Under the pieces are notes generated by a model that was given only the letters and a program-made list of their open reading frames with translations, was not told the DNA's origin and did not search any database. Shown one piece after another: positions 56,177 through 64,000 of a DNA stretch of 64,000 nucleotides. Each line of letters starts with the position of its first letter. Position 1 is the first letter of the stretch. A program made the translations under genes and the position numbers. The stretch is from Gemmobacter caeni (GTDB lineage: Bacteria > Pseudomonadota > Alphaproteobacteria > Rhodobacterales > Rhodobacteraceae). The stretch lies in assembly GCF_003054195.1 (NCBI RefSeq), contig NZ_QBKP01000013.1, positions 61,485 to 125,484 of the forward strand, in the 5' to 3' direction.

Positions 56177-56227
56177 GTTACGGCCGCCTGCGCAGCCTCC
56201 AAAATTGCGCAGCAGGCGGCCATAACC
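56177..56227 (+). ncRNA. Hairpin upstream of the nested IS110 transposase (possible guide RNA part)
   Basis: The arms GGTTACGGCCGCCTGC and GCAGGCGGCCATAACC pair with one mismatch and extend with TGCGCA-type bases, enclosing CTCCAAAAT. Elements of this family carry structured RNAs in their non-coding ends. Whether this hairpin is transcribed is not known. Confidence 0.4.
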
Positions 56228-56281
56228 GGGTCTCGGGTCTCTATGGTGGTTTTGCGAACCACACCACAGAGGAGACCGGCT

Positions 56282-57562
56282 ATGGCCAAGGTTGAGCATA
56301 CTTCGGATGCCCGTGTTCTGGTAGGCATCGACATTTCCAAGCACCGGCACGAGGTGCTGATTGCCGCTCCGGGCAAGACGCGGCGACGGCGCCTGACGAT
56401 CACCAACAGCACCGATGACTTCATGCGCCTGATCGCGATCTTGCGGGAATACGGCCTGCCTGTCCGGATCGGCTTTGAAGCGACTGGCAACTATCATCGG
56501 GTGCTGATGTATCATCTTTGCGTCGCCGGGTTCGATCTGAAGCTGGTGTCGTCGGTCGCCCTGGCCCGCACGCGGGAGGCCCTACACAACAGCTGGGACA
56601 AGAACGATCCGAAGGATGCCCAAGTCATCCTGCACATGCCGCAGATCGGCGCGGTGCAGATATTTCAGGACCCGATGGTGGCCGGCACGAATGACATTCA
56701 GGAACTGTCCAAGACCCATGATGCCGTGTCGCGGTCCAAGACCGAGCTGTGGCACCGGATCCTGACACATTACCTGCCGCTCTACTTTCCAGAAGCCGAC
56801 CGTTTCCATCGCAGCTCGCGCACCGATTGGTTCCTGGCTTTCCTCGAGATGTTCCCCTCTCCGCACATGATATCGGCCCTGACCAAGGAGGAATTTACCA
56901 AGGCGGCATGGGAAGTGGTCGGACGTAAAGTCGAGAAGACCCTCATGTTGTCAGATATTTACGAAACAGCAAAGGCATCTGCCTGTTTACCTGTCGCGCC
57001 GGACTCAGATGCCATCCGCATGTTTCGCATGATGCTGGCCGAGGGCAGAAGCCTGATCCGGCAACGCAATGCCATCGAAGATCGGGCGGTCGAACTGCTG
57101 GGTGGCCGGGCCGATTATCAACTGCTGCGCACCATCCCCGGCATCGGGCCGATCAATGCTTTGACCATTCTGGCCGAGACCGGCGACCTGTGCCGTTTCC
57201 ACCATCACCGTCAGTTTCTGAAGTTTTGCGGCATGGATCTGGCCACCGTCCAGTCCGGCATGTTCCGCGGCCGCAGCAAGATCTCCAAATATGGCAGCGC
57301 TCGCCTGCGCCGCACATTGTGGCTTGCAGGGCAGACGGCGGTCCTGAAGAAAGCGAACAGCTTCCGGGACAAATTCGAGCGTTACATCGCTCAAGATCGC
57401 CATAACCCGGATTTGCGCCGGAAGGCCTATACTGCCATCGCCGCAAAGATGGCACGCACTATTCACGCCGTGATCAAATCCGGCGAACCCTATCGTCCCT
57501 TTTTCGAGGGGACGAGCCCAGGCGGAAGGACCTCTCTCTCAAAGGGCCGTGGAGGCGCATGA
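56282..57562 (+). CDS. IS110-family transposase (nested copy)
   Basis: 426 residues. RuvC-like DEDD domain: VLVGIDISKHRHEVLIA, RIGFEATGNYHRVLMYHL, KNDPKDAQVILHM. Transposase_20 domain: LLRTIPGIGPINALTILAETGD, then a probable catalytic Ser in KISKYGSARLRRTLW. It is longer than and clearly different from the transposase at 38601-39668, so the two copies belong to different subgroups. The ATG follows GAGGAG. It appears intact. Confidence 0.93.
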   Translation: MAKVEHTSDARVLVGIDISKHRHEVLIAAPGKTRRRRLTITNSTDDFMRLIAILREYGLPVRIGFEATGNYHRVLMYHLCVAGFDLKLVSSVALARTREALHNSWDKNDPKDAQVILHMPQIGAVQIFQDPMVAGTNDIQELSKTHDAVSRSKTELWHRILTHYLPLYFPEADRFHRSSRTDWFLAFLEMFPSPHMISALTKEEFTKAAWEVVGRKVEKTLMLSDIYETAKASACLPVAPDSDAIRMFRMMLAEGRSLIRQRNAIEDRAVELLGGRADYQLLRTIPGIGPINALTILAETGDLCRFHHHRQFLKFCGMDLATVQSGMFRGRSKISKYGSARLRRTLWLAGQTAVLKKANSFRDKFERYIAQDRHNPDLRRKAYTAIAAKMARTIHAVIKSGEPYRPFFEGTSPGGRTSLSKGRGGA

Positions 57563-57779
57563 CGCGACCTCGTAGATAATGTTCGGGCCTTCCGCTTGGG
57601 ATTTAGGATCTCGTTTTAAGGACGGTGAGGGCGGCAACCAGGCCGACCCTGTATTTGCTATGGAAGAGACCACTTCTTGACGGCGGAGCCCGCCTGGGCA
57701 ACAGTTCAACAGGTATCCGGTCGCTCGGATGCCCCGTGATCTGACGCCCTAAACCGCGTTTTGTTCCCGAGCTAGGACG

Positions 57780-58384
57780 TTATCCGTCAGAACCGTGTGG
57801 ACCTGATAGGGCACGGCCTCGAGCATGTGCTGCAGGAACTCCTAGGCTGTCCTTCTGTCAGCAGTTGCAACGAGTTGAGCAACGACGAACTTAGAGGTCC
57901 GGTCGATGCCGACGAACAGGTAGAGCTTGCCCTCGGCGGTCTGCACCTCGGCAATGTCGATATGGAAGAAGCCGATGGGATAGCGTTTGAACTTCTGTCG
58001 CTTGGGCTTGTCCCCTTCGACATCTGGCAAGCGCGAGATGCCGTGCCGCTGCAGGCACCGATGCAGCGCAGACCGGGTCAGGTGCGGGATCGAGGGCTGA
58101 AGGGCATAGAGGCAGTCATCCAGTGGCAGAAGAGTATGGCGCCGGAACGCGACGACCGCCGCTTCCTCGTCCTCGGTCAGGACCGTCGAGCGCGGTTCCT
58201 TCGGTCCGGTCTTCATATCCTCGACCGATGCCCGCTTCCGCCACTTCGCCACCGTCTTCGGATTAATCCCCAGCTCCCGGCTCAACTGCGCGAGCGAAGC
58301 TTGCGATCGCTGTATTGCTGCTCTGACGGCGTGCGTGGTCGTGGCGCTCCCGTGACGAACCTGTCCCATGCTGCTTCCTTCCAT
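57780..58384 (-). pseudogene. IS481 transposase, N-terminal fragment with internal stop
   Basis: Encodes the helix-turn-helix region (QASLAQLSRELGINPKTVAKWRKRA) and the start of the DDE core (YPIGFFHIDIAEVQTAEGKLYLFVGIDRTSKFV). An in-frame TAG near 57842 interrupts it before EFLQHMLEAVPYQVHTVLTDN. The reading frame continues after the stop to the insertion point, so the gene had two disabling changes. Confidence 0.85.
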
Positions 58385-58433
58385 TCCTGCGAAAGGATCG
58401 CACCATCAAACCCTGGGATCAAACACCGGGCCA

Positions 58434-59126
58434 TTACTCATCTGCCAATTTTCCGTCGCGCAGATGGATAAGCCGATCGAAGCGGTCGAAGATTTTCTCG
58501 TCATGGGTCACGGTCAGGATGCAGGCTTCCTGCTCGGCGGCAAGCTTTCGCAGCAGGTCCATGACCAGTTGTGCGCGTTTGCTGTCCAGGGCAGCGGTCG
58601 GCTCGTCCGCAAGGATGATCCGCGGGCGGTTCGCCAGCGCGCGTGCGATAGCAACCCGCTGTGCCTCGCCCCCTGACAGTAGCGCGGGCTTGACCGGGGC
58701 GCGGTGGCCGACCTCGAGATAATCGAGAAGCTCTTTTGCCCGCTCCTTTCCCTTTTCGGGCGCCCAACCGGCAAGATCGAGGACGAGGGATACATTTTCT
58801 GCCGCCGTCAGAAAAGGCAGCAGGTTGTGGGCCTGAAAGATGAAGCCGATCTTGTCGAGCCGCAGGCGGCGCAAGTCGCTGCGCAGCCATTTGCCGTCAA
58901 AGACCGGATCACCGTCCAGCACCACCCGGCCCGAGGACGGGTCAAGGATGCAGCCGATGATGTTCAAAAGCGTCGTCTTGCCAGACCCCGAGGGCCCCAA
59001 GAGTGCGATCACCTCGCCTGCGCGCACCTGCAGATCAACCTGACGCAGCGCATCGACGCGGGTCTCGCCGTCGCCATAGTGCTTGGCCACGGCCTGCACA
59101 TCGACCAGAATATCACCGATTGCCAT
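58434..59126 (-). CDS. ABC exporter ATPase (DevA/LolD/MacB-like)
   Basis: A 230-residue ABC ATPase: Walker A GPSGSGKTTLLN, Q-loop FIFQAHNLLPFLTAAEN, signature [16 protein letters not shown], Walker B IILADEPTAALDS, His in TVTHDEKIF. The sequence type is that of the MacB/LolD/DevA group, which pairs with FtsX-fold permeases. It is encoded after a DevC-like permease and a DevB-like adaptor in one operon. An IS481 element ends 6 bp beyond its stop. Confidence 0.9.
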   Translation of the reverse strand: MAIGDILVDVQAVAKHYGDGETRVDALRQVDLQVRAGEVIALLGPSGSGKTTLLNIIGCILDPSSGRVVLDGDPVFDGKWLRSDLRRLRLDKIGFIFQAHNLLPFLTAAENVSLVLDLAGWAPEKGKERAKELLDYLEVGHRAPVKPALLSGGEAQRVAIARALANRPRIILADEPTAALDSKRAQLVMDLLRKLAAEQEACILTVTHDEKIFDRFDRLIHLRDGKLADE

Positions 59127-59129
59127 GAC

Positions 59130-60263
59130 TTAACCCCCCAAGGCGGTGGCGGGGTCCACCTTCATTGCCGCGCGCACGCCAAGGCCACTGGCGGCCAGGC
59201 AGACCACAACGATGATCCCGGCCAGAACGGCCACGTTGAACGGCTCCAGCACGACACGGCGCGGAAAGACATCTTTGACCAGCAGGATCAGGATCAGACC
59301 GATGCCCCAACCTGCGGTCCCAAGGATAAGCGACTGCTGCACGATCAGCCCGATGATGGTACGGTCGGGGGCGCCAATCAGCTTAAGCGTCGCGATCTGC
59401 TTCAGCTTTTCCATTGTCATGGTGTAGATGATCAGCGCGATCACCACGGCCGACACCGCCAGCAGGATACCCAGAAACAGCCCGATCTGACGCCGCGCCT
59501 TGTCCACGACCGAGGCCAGGAGGATATTTTCCTGCTCGATCTGGCTAAGGGCCGCCAGATGCTTCCACTGACGCAGGGTTGCGGTCAGCAGATCGACATC
59601 CGCGCCGGGGGTGATGCGTACGATGACCGCCGCGACCGAGGCCGACTTGACCGCCCCAGCTCCGCGCGCGGCCTGCACCCGTTGGTCGGCTGGGGCAAGC
59701 TCCGTTTGCAGAACCATTGCATCGTCCAGCGTCATGTAGACTGCGGGATCGCCGCCCGAGTTCATCGCCCCTTCGACCAGGCCGACAACGGTGAAGCGGT
59801 TGCGGCCAAGTCGGATGGTATCGCCGAGCACAAGGCCGGTCTTGCGGTCGGCTACCAGTTCGAAATGGCTGGTGCCGATGCCCCGCCCTTCGGCGATGAC
59901 CTTCGGGCCACCCGGTCGTCCCGGTTCGTATCCGATGACATAAAGCCGCAAGGCGCGGTCAAGGAACGGGGCCTCGATGGTCTGGTAATTGATGGCCCCT
60001 GCCTCGGCCACGCCGGGCATGCGGGCCACGGTATCGCGGCTGTCGGCGGGGATCGAGGAGGCTTCTGCAAAAGGCCCCTTGGTGCCCGCTTCAACCACCC
60101 AGACATCCGCTGCGGGGGCCTCGACCACCGCCAGCGCATCGGCCACAAGGCCGTTGTAGATGCCGATCATCGCCAGAACGACCGTCATCAGAAGGCCAAG
60201 GCCAAAGCAGGTCAGCACAAAGCGGAACAGGCCATGCCGGATGTCTTTCAGCGCCAGATTCAT
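59130..60263 (-). CDS. FtsX/DevC-type ABC exporter permease
   Basis: 377 residues. One N-terminal helix (FVLTCFGLGLLMTVVLAMIGIYNGLVA) is followed by a large periplasmic MacB-like domain (about residues 50-240), then three C-terminal helices (LFLGILLAVSAVVIALIIYTM; GLIVQQSLILGTAGWGIGLILILL; AVLAGIIVVVCLAASGLGVRAA). This is the DevC topology. It couples the ATPase to the adaptor and an outer-membrane channel. It overlaps the adaptor gene by 4 bp and lies 3 bp before the ATPase gene. Confidence 0.88.
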   Translation of the reverse strand: MNLALKDIRHGLFRFVLTCFGLGLLMTVVLAMIGIYNGLVADALAVVEAPAADVWVVEAGTKGPFAEASSIPADSRDTVARMPGVAEAGAINYQTIEAPFLDRALRLYVIGYEPGRPGGPKVIAEGRGIGTSHFELVADRKTGLVLGDTIRLGRNRFTVVGLVEGAMNSGGDPAVYMTLDDAMVLQTELAPADQRVQAARGAGAVKSASVAAVIVRITPGADVDLLTATLRQWKHLAALSQIEQENILLASVVDKARRQIGLFLGILLAVSAVVIALIIYTMTMEKLKQIATLKLIGAPDRTIIGLIVQQSLILGTAGWGIGLILILLVKDVFPRRVVLEPFNVAVLAGIIVVVCLAASGLGVRAAMKVDPATALGG

Positions 60264-61405
60264 GGCGCGTCCCCAATCCGTGCCAGCCTGCCATCGTCGG
60301 CACCCTTCGGTGGCATGGCGACAATCGCGGCACCGTCGGGCAGGCCGCCTGTCACCTCGACCCGGCCCTTGTCATCACGCGCTCCAAATGTCAGCGTGGT
60401 GCGCTGCAACCGACCATCCTGCACGATCCAGACCGTGCCACGAAATCCGTCAAAGCCGGTGATTGCCACCTCCGGCACCATCAGGGCGCTATCACGCGTA
60501 CCGGTCAGAATGCGCACCTCGGCCTGTTCGCCTAGGAACATTGCTGCGGGGCAATCGGTGCATGTCAACCAGACCCGGCGCTCTTCGTTCACGCGATCAC
60601 TTTCAAGGCCGATCCGAGCGACGGTGCCGTGAAACTCGGCAGAGGGCTGCGACCGCAGGCGGATGAGCCCCTCTTGTCCAAGCGCAAGTTGGCCTGCCCG
60701 CTCTTCGTCGATAAAGGCCTGAATCCAAACCGTTGCCGGATCAATCAGAGTGAAGATCGGATCCCCGGATTTGACCACTGTGCCTGGCTCGACATGGCGG
60801 GCAACAACAACCGCATCATAGGGTGCGACCAGCCGGTGATGGGCCAGCAAGGTCAGTTCCAACTGCAATGCCGCCTCCGCATCTGCGCCCTGCGCGCGGA
60901 TCACGGCCAGATCGGCCTCGGCCAAGGCCAGTTCGGCCCGCGCCACATCCTCGTCGCGCTGTGCCTCCTCGGCTCGCTGGATAGAGGCGACGTCCTGCCG
61001 CGCAAGTTCCTTCTGTCGATCGTTCGCGGCAATGCGCTGTGCCAGAACTGCCTGCGCCCTCGCCACTGCGGCATCGGCCTTGGCCTGACCGGCGGCATTT
61101 GCCGCAACCGCTGCCTGCGCGCGCGCAACGCGCGCTTTCTGCTCAGCCGGATGCAAGGCGGCCAGTTCCTGTCCGGCCTTGACCGCGTCACCTGCATCTG
61201 CCGATACCGACACCAATGCCGCGCCAACTTCGAACCCGACGCGCGACAAAACCCGGGCCTCGACGGAACCCAAACCGTAAAGGCGCAAGGGCACCCCGGC
61301 TTCAGCCGCGACAACCGTCACGGTCAGGGGCCGTTCGGTCAGAAACCAACCACCTGCCGCCAAACCAGCCAGCGCAACCGCGCCGAGCATCCACAACTTG
61401 CGCAT
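60260..61405 (-). CDS. HlyD/DevB-type periplasmic adaptor of the exporter
   Basis: A 381-residue membrane-fusion protein: N-terminal anchor (MLGAVALAGLAAGGWFLTERP), biotinyl-lipoyl half motifs (GDAVKAGQELAALHPAEQKA ... LVAPYDAVVVARHVEPGTVVKSGDPIFTL) on either side of a long alanine-rich coiled coil (about residues 90-175), and a beta-barrel. It should bridge the inner-membrane permease to a TolC-like channel, which is not encoded here. The exported molecule is unknown. Confidence 0.88.
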   Translation of the reverse strand: MRKLWMLGAVALAGLAAGGWFLTERPLTVTVVAAEAGVPLRLYGLGSVEARVLSRVGFEVGAALVSVSADAGDAVKAGQELAALHPAEQKARVARAQAAVAANAAGQAKADAAVARAQAVLAQRIAANDRQKELARQDVASIQRAEEAQRDEDVARAELALAEADLAVIRAQGADAEAALQLELTLLAHHRLVAPYDAVVVARHVEPGTVVKSGDPIFTLIDPATVWIQAFIDEERAGQLALGQEGLIRLRSQPSAEFHGTVARIGLESDRVNEERRVWLTCTDCPAAMFLGEQAEVRILTGTRDSALMVPEVAITGFDGFRGTVWIVQDGRLQRTTLTFGARDDKGRVEVTGGLPDGAAIVAMPPKGADDGRLARIGDAP

Positions 61406-61408
61406 GGC

Positions 61409-61897
61409 TCAGCCCTCGGCCCGGCGCATGCGGTTGATCAGGCCATCCTTCAGAACGAAGTGGTGATACAGCGCGCCGACAACATGCAGTGCAACCAGTA
61501 CCAGCAGGACGATCTTCAGCGCGTTGTGCCCTTGCGCCGCCAGATCAACCCCACCGAACCAGGCTATCGACCCGCTAAGCGGCATCAGGATCATCAACGC
61601 GTAAAGGCCGACATGCGTGGCCTTTGCCAAGGCGCGCTGAGCGGCATTGTCGCCGACCATGACGGGAGAGCCGCGCCGCGCCCGGATCGACAACCGCCAC
61701 AGCGCGAACAGCATGACCAGCGCCCCGCCTGCGACATGACCCAGAACCAGCGGATTGAAGGTGGTTTCCAGACCTTTCGTCGTCGCGTCCCATGCGGCAG
61801 CAATGGCATCCTTGAACAGGTATTGCTGCACGATCAGCAGGGCCGCGCCCCAGTGCAATGCGATCTGAAGACGGGTGTATCCTTTGGGGCTTGGCAT
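61409..61897 (-). CDS. Cytochrome b561-family membrane protein
   Basis: A 162-residue protein with four helices and His residues placed for haem b: LQIALHWGAALLIV (His15), LVLGHVAGGALVMLFALWRL, ATHVGLYALMILMPL and LVALHVVGALYHHFVL. Bacterial b561 proteins oxidise quinol or pass electrons to superoxide or periplasmic partners. It is first in the operon with the exporter genes, starting 80 bp from the divergent TetR gene. A redox role beside an exporter is unusual. Confidence 0.87.
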   Translation of the reverse strand: MPSPKGYTRLQIALHWGAALLIVQQYLFKDAIAAAWDATTKGLETTFNPLVLGHVAGGALVMLFALWRLSIRARRGSPVMVGDNAAQRALAKATHVGLYALMILMPLSGSIAWFGGVDLAAQGHNALKIVLLVLVALHVVGALYHHFVLKDGLINRMRRAEG

Positions 61898-61945
61898 GGC
61901 GGTCCTTTCGGTCTGGCGAATCAGCTTGCTTGGCTTGCAGATTAT

Positions 61946-61961
61946 GTTAGTAATTACTTAC
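61946..61961. promoter_or_regulatory. TetR operator candidate
   Basis: GTTAGTAATTACTTAC is palindromic in 14 of 16 positions and lies 16 bp before the tetR start, in the 80-bp divergent promoter region. This is the usual place and size for a TetR-family operator controlling both directions. Confidence 0.6.
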
Positions 61962-61977
61962 TTACAAGAGGTGCCCC

Positions 61978-62586
61978 ATGTTGCGTCGCAAATCCGCCGA
62001 GGATCGCAAGACAGAAATCGTTGCTGCTGTTCTGGACTTGGCCGACCGCATCGGCCCTGACCGATTGACTACCAACGACATCGCGCAAGCGGTCGGCGTC
62101 ACCCAGGCCGCGATCTTTCGGCATTTCCCGACAAAGGCCGAACTTTGGACCGCCGTCGGGGACGCCATCGCAGATCGGCTTGAAGCTGCCTGGAAGCAAG
62201 CCGTGGACAGCAACCCAAGCCCGCAGGCAAGGTTGCGAGCGCTGATTGCTGCGCAGTTGCAGCAGATCGGGGAAACCCCCGCGCTTCCGGCCATTTTGCA
62301 TTCCCGCGAATTGAACGTGGACAATGCCGCCCTGCGCGACCGGTTTCGTGGGGTTCTGATGCAGTATCAGGCGCATCTGGTGGCAAACCTGCAGGCCATG
62401 GCCGAAGCCAGGATGATGGGGGCGGGAGTTCAGCCAAAGGATGCCGCCGTTCTTCTGACCTCGCTTGTTCAGGGCATTGCCATCCGGTGGAGCCTTGGCT
62501 CGCGCAGCTTTGACATCGTGCCCGAGGGGATGCGCCTGCTTGAGGTGCAACTTGTTCTGTTTGCCTGCAAGGAGATGCAGACATGA
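61978..62586 (+). CDS. TetR-family transcriptional regulator
   Basis: 202 residues. The N-terminal helix-turn-helix is RKTEIVAAVLDLADRIGPDRLTTNDIAQAVGVTQAAIFRHFPTKAELW (about residues 10-57), followed by an all-helical ligand domain. Divergent from the exporter operon, which it probably represses, and overlapping the next gene by 4 bp. RBS AAGAGG precedes the ATG. Confidence 0.92.
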   Translation: MLRRKSAEDRKTEIVAAVLDLADRIGPDRLTTNDIAQAVGVTQAAIFRHFPTKAELWTAVGDAIADRLEAAWKQAVDSNPSPQARLRALIAAQLQQIGETPALPAILHSRELNVDNAALRDRFRGVLMQYQAHLVANLQAMAEARMMGAGVQPKDAAVLLTSLVQGIAIRWSLGSRSFDIVPEGMRLLEVQLVLFACKEMQT

Positions 62587-62939
62587 AAACGCATCACATC
62601 GCCGGTGTAGGGGCCATAGCCTTTGGGTTGTTGACGCTGATATCGGGCGGATCGGCCCTGTTCGGCGTGGTTGACATGGGGGCCGTCGTGCCCTTTGTCT
62701 TGTGGTTCAACTTCCTCGCAGGCTTCGCCTATGTCATTGGCGGCCGACTTCTGATGATCGGGCATCGGCTTGCGTTGCCCGTGGCGCTGACCATCCTGAT
62801 CGCGACCGCAACCGTCTTTGCAGCGTTCGGCTGGCGGGTTTTCGCAGGAGATGCCTTCGAGGCGCGCACTGTCGGCGCGATGACGTTTCGGACAGCTTTC
62901 TGGGTAGTGATGGTCTGGGCTTCCGTGCGAAGCTCATGA
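62583..62939 (+). CDS. Small four-helix membrane protein, unknown
   Basis: 118 residues, hydrophobic almost throughout, with about four predicted helices (GVGAIAFGLLTLISGGSALFG; MGAVVPFVLWFNFLAGFAYVIGG; LALPVALTILIATATVFAAFG; TFRTAFWVVMVWASV). I do not recognise the family. It is translationally coupled to the TetR gene (ATGA overlap), so it belongs to the same regulon as the exporter and b561 genes. Confidence 0.75.
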   Translation: MKTHHIAGVGAIAFGLLTLISGGSALFGVVDMGAVVPFVLWFNFLAGFAYVIGGRLLMIGHRLALPVALTILIATATVFAAFGWRVFAGDAFEARTVGAMTFRTAFWVVMVWASVRSS

Positions 62940-63021
62940 CACTTGGTATGAGTTTGCTATAGCGCGCGGTTTGGCCGACGTAATCCGATGTCAACATAGC
63001 TTGTTTGTTGTTCGCTCACTG

Positions 63022-63918
63022 CTATGGGTCGGCTTCTTCACCCAGATCCTTCAACAGACGTTCGATGCGCGATGCTGTGCTCTGATGTCGTTCGACCTCT
63101 TTAGACCATCCCCGCTCGCGCGCATCTTCAGCAAGTACTAACTCGAGTTTTCTCCGCTCTTGCAGCCGACCAGCGTAAGCTTTGGTCGTGACGAACTTGG
63201 CGCAGCTGAGATACAGGTCGCATTCGCAAGGTCCCTCCGACGGAAGGCGTAGACAATGGCCAAGTTCGAGCTCAGTCTTGATGAAGTTCGACTTAAGCCA
63301 GTCGATCGCAGCGCATGACAGCTTTCCTGCGCGGATCGCTTCTGCGCCCGGCCCGGCAATCATTTCGCCGGGTCCCAGAACGCTGCGGTAGTCGCGCAGC
63401 ACTTCGGCGTCGCTGATCCGTGCGTAGACCATGGACATGTGCGGCGTCTGATGCCCCAAGACGCTCATGATCGTGTGCAACTTGGCACCTCGTTCGGCGA
63501 GTTGCGTGCCCACAGTGTGCCGAAACCGATGGCTGGTAACTATCGGCTTTCCATCTTGATCGACTAGCCCGGCGAGTCTGCACATCTGATTCAGGGGGTA
63601 TTGTAGCAAATAGTCTGCCGACATCCGCCCGCTGCGGCGAAAGAAGACATAGCGGACCAAGTCGCCAGTCTTGTCATCTCGGATCGGACGGTCGTTGGCT
63701 TCGAGCCGTCGCTGGATGACTTCGCGCAATACCCTTGCGGCGTCGTCATGCAAAGGCACGAGGCGTTCCCGCATAGTCTTTCCAGCGTGTATCCGCAGTC
63801 GGAAGGTCCCGTCGGGATACTGATCCAGGCAGTCCAAGCGGAGCCGAATGACCTCTCCCCGCCGCGCGCCAGACCAGCGGGCGATCAGGAGCGCTGCCTT
63901 CTGAATGTTGAACGGCTT
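63022..63918 (-). pseudogene. Tyrosine recombinase/integrase, 5' end lost to an IS21-like element
   Basis: The catalytic domain is clear: Arg in WSGARRGEVIRL (near 63860), His-x2-Arg in TSHRFRHTVGTQLAERG, a later GHQTPHMS, and the Tyr in SMVYARIS. A further 140 residues follow the Tyr, more than in phage integrases. Reading upstream reaches KPFNIQKAALLIA and then enters an IS21-type end, so the N-terminal core-binding domain is absent. The rest may resume outside the window. Confidence 0.8.
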
Positions 63919-64000
63919 GCAATAAGGACCCCGCTTCTGGGGTGATCGGCGTCCAAAAGGGACCCCACCGACCGGGGGTTGGGTCCATTGTGCCTTCGAT
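63918..64000. mobile_element. End of an IS21-like element (continues beyond the window)
   Basis: From TGCAATAAGG the sequence becomes a run of GGACCCC/GGGGTCC-type short repeats (TGATCGGCGTCCAAAAGGGACC and so on), the look of multiple terminal repeats of IS21 elements. No istA or istB sequence is inside the window. Identification is by end pattern only. Confidence 0.55.

Larger units (their letters stand above)
56146..57779 (+). mobile_element. IS110-family insertion sequence nested in the IS481 element
   Basis: The element replaces nothing: removing it rejoins GATAAC to GGCATCCAG of the host transposase gene. The dinucleotide GT occurs at both junctions (56146-56147 and 57780-57781), consistent with the 2-bp core of IS110-type recombination. 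It holds one transposase gene, about 135 bp upstream with a strong hairpin, and about 215 bp of non-coding DNA downstream that could encode a guide RNA as in the IS1111 group. Confidence 0.8.
55777..58430 (-). mobile_element. IS481-family insertion sequence, interrupted
   Basis: The two halves of one IS481-type transposase gene lie on the minus strand on either side of an IS110-family element. The outer ends form an imperfect inverted repeat, both starting GGTGTTT and running inward with alternating matches (left near 55780, right near 58427). The right end stops only 6 bp from the ABC ATPase stop codon. The element is dead because the insertion and a stop codon break its gene. Confidence 0.78.

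Overview
The window looks like part of a large plasmid of an alphaproteobacterium, most likely a Paracoccus- or Rhodobacter-like member of the Rhodobacterales. The evidence is high GC with GC-rich third codon positions, a complete repABC-type replication and partition unit (parA/parB/ctRNA/repC), and the plasmid-associated families around it: a second large ParB-like protein, a DUF1612-like protein, H-NS-like, SSB, DUF932, RadC, DUF6878 and DUF6915. There are no tRNA, rRNA or CRISPR loci. All family names come from reading the sequence; no database search was possible.

Layout. (1) 1-3,061: a truncated alpha/beta hydrolase gene, an ISL3-family element with about 43-bp inverted ends, and a stretch of debris. 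(2) 3,062-3,964: an EamA exporter. (3) 4,118-13,318: a nine-gene minus-strand catabolic regulon with a divergent LysR gene. It encodes a three-subunit flavin/[2Fe-2S] dehydrogenase of the opine/D-hydroxyproline type, a polar amino acid ABC importer, RidA, arginase and ornithine cyclodeaminase. This matches the logic of the Agrobacterium nopaline/octopine catabolic operons. (4) 13,294-21,120: a second LysR gene and a divergent operon with aldehyde dehydrogenase, an M19-like dipeptidase lacking the usual N-terminal metal motif, a BCCT transporter, a 557-residue unknown, a DUF3726-like protein and a second RidA. (5) 21,437-29,729: a ferredoxin-reductase fragment, sbcDC, a DUF1612-like regulator, a serine recombinase and a VapBC toxin-antitoxin pair. 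(6) 29,832-38,344: the replication/partition core, followed by backbone genes.

(7) 38,500-52,367: an IS110-family element followed by a TMAO-respiration island. It holds TorT/TorS/TorR signalling genes, TorA carrying its own C-terminal haem c domain, seven genes of or near molybdenum cofactor synthesis, and a small cytochrome c. torC, torD and moaE are not seen. The island separates backbone genes on either side. (8) 52,473-55,596: backbone resumes with DUF932, RadC, an unknown, DUF6878-like and a truncated DUF6915-like gene. (9) 55,641-58,430: a long palindrome, then an IS481-family element into which an IS110-family element has inserted. (10) 58,434-62,939: a DevBCA/MacAB-like efflux operon with cytochrome b561, a divergent TetR gene and a small membrane protein. 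(11) 63,022-64,000: a tyrosine recombinase gene cut off by the end of an IS21-like element.

Taken together, replication and maintenance genes carry catabolic and respiratory cargo: uptake and oxidation of an arginine-derived opine, use of a second unidentified compound probably imported by a BCCT carrier, and anaerobic TMAO respiration supplied with much of its own cofactor pathway. The most interesting items are the opine regulon outside Agrobacterium, the TorA-haem c fusion with three tandem decamers upstream, the uncharacterised BCCT/DUF3726 operon, and a leader motif shared by three backbone genes at nearly fixed distance from their start codons.
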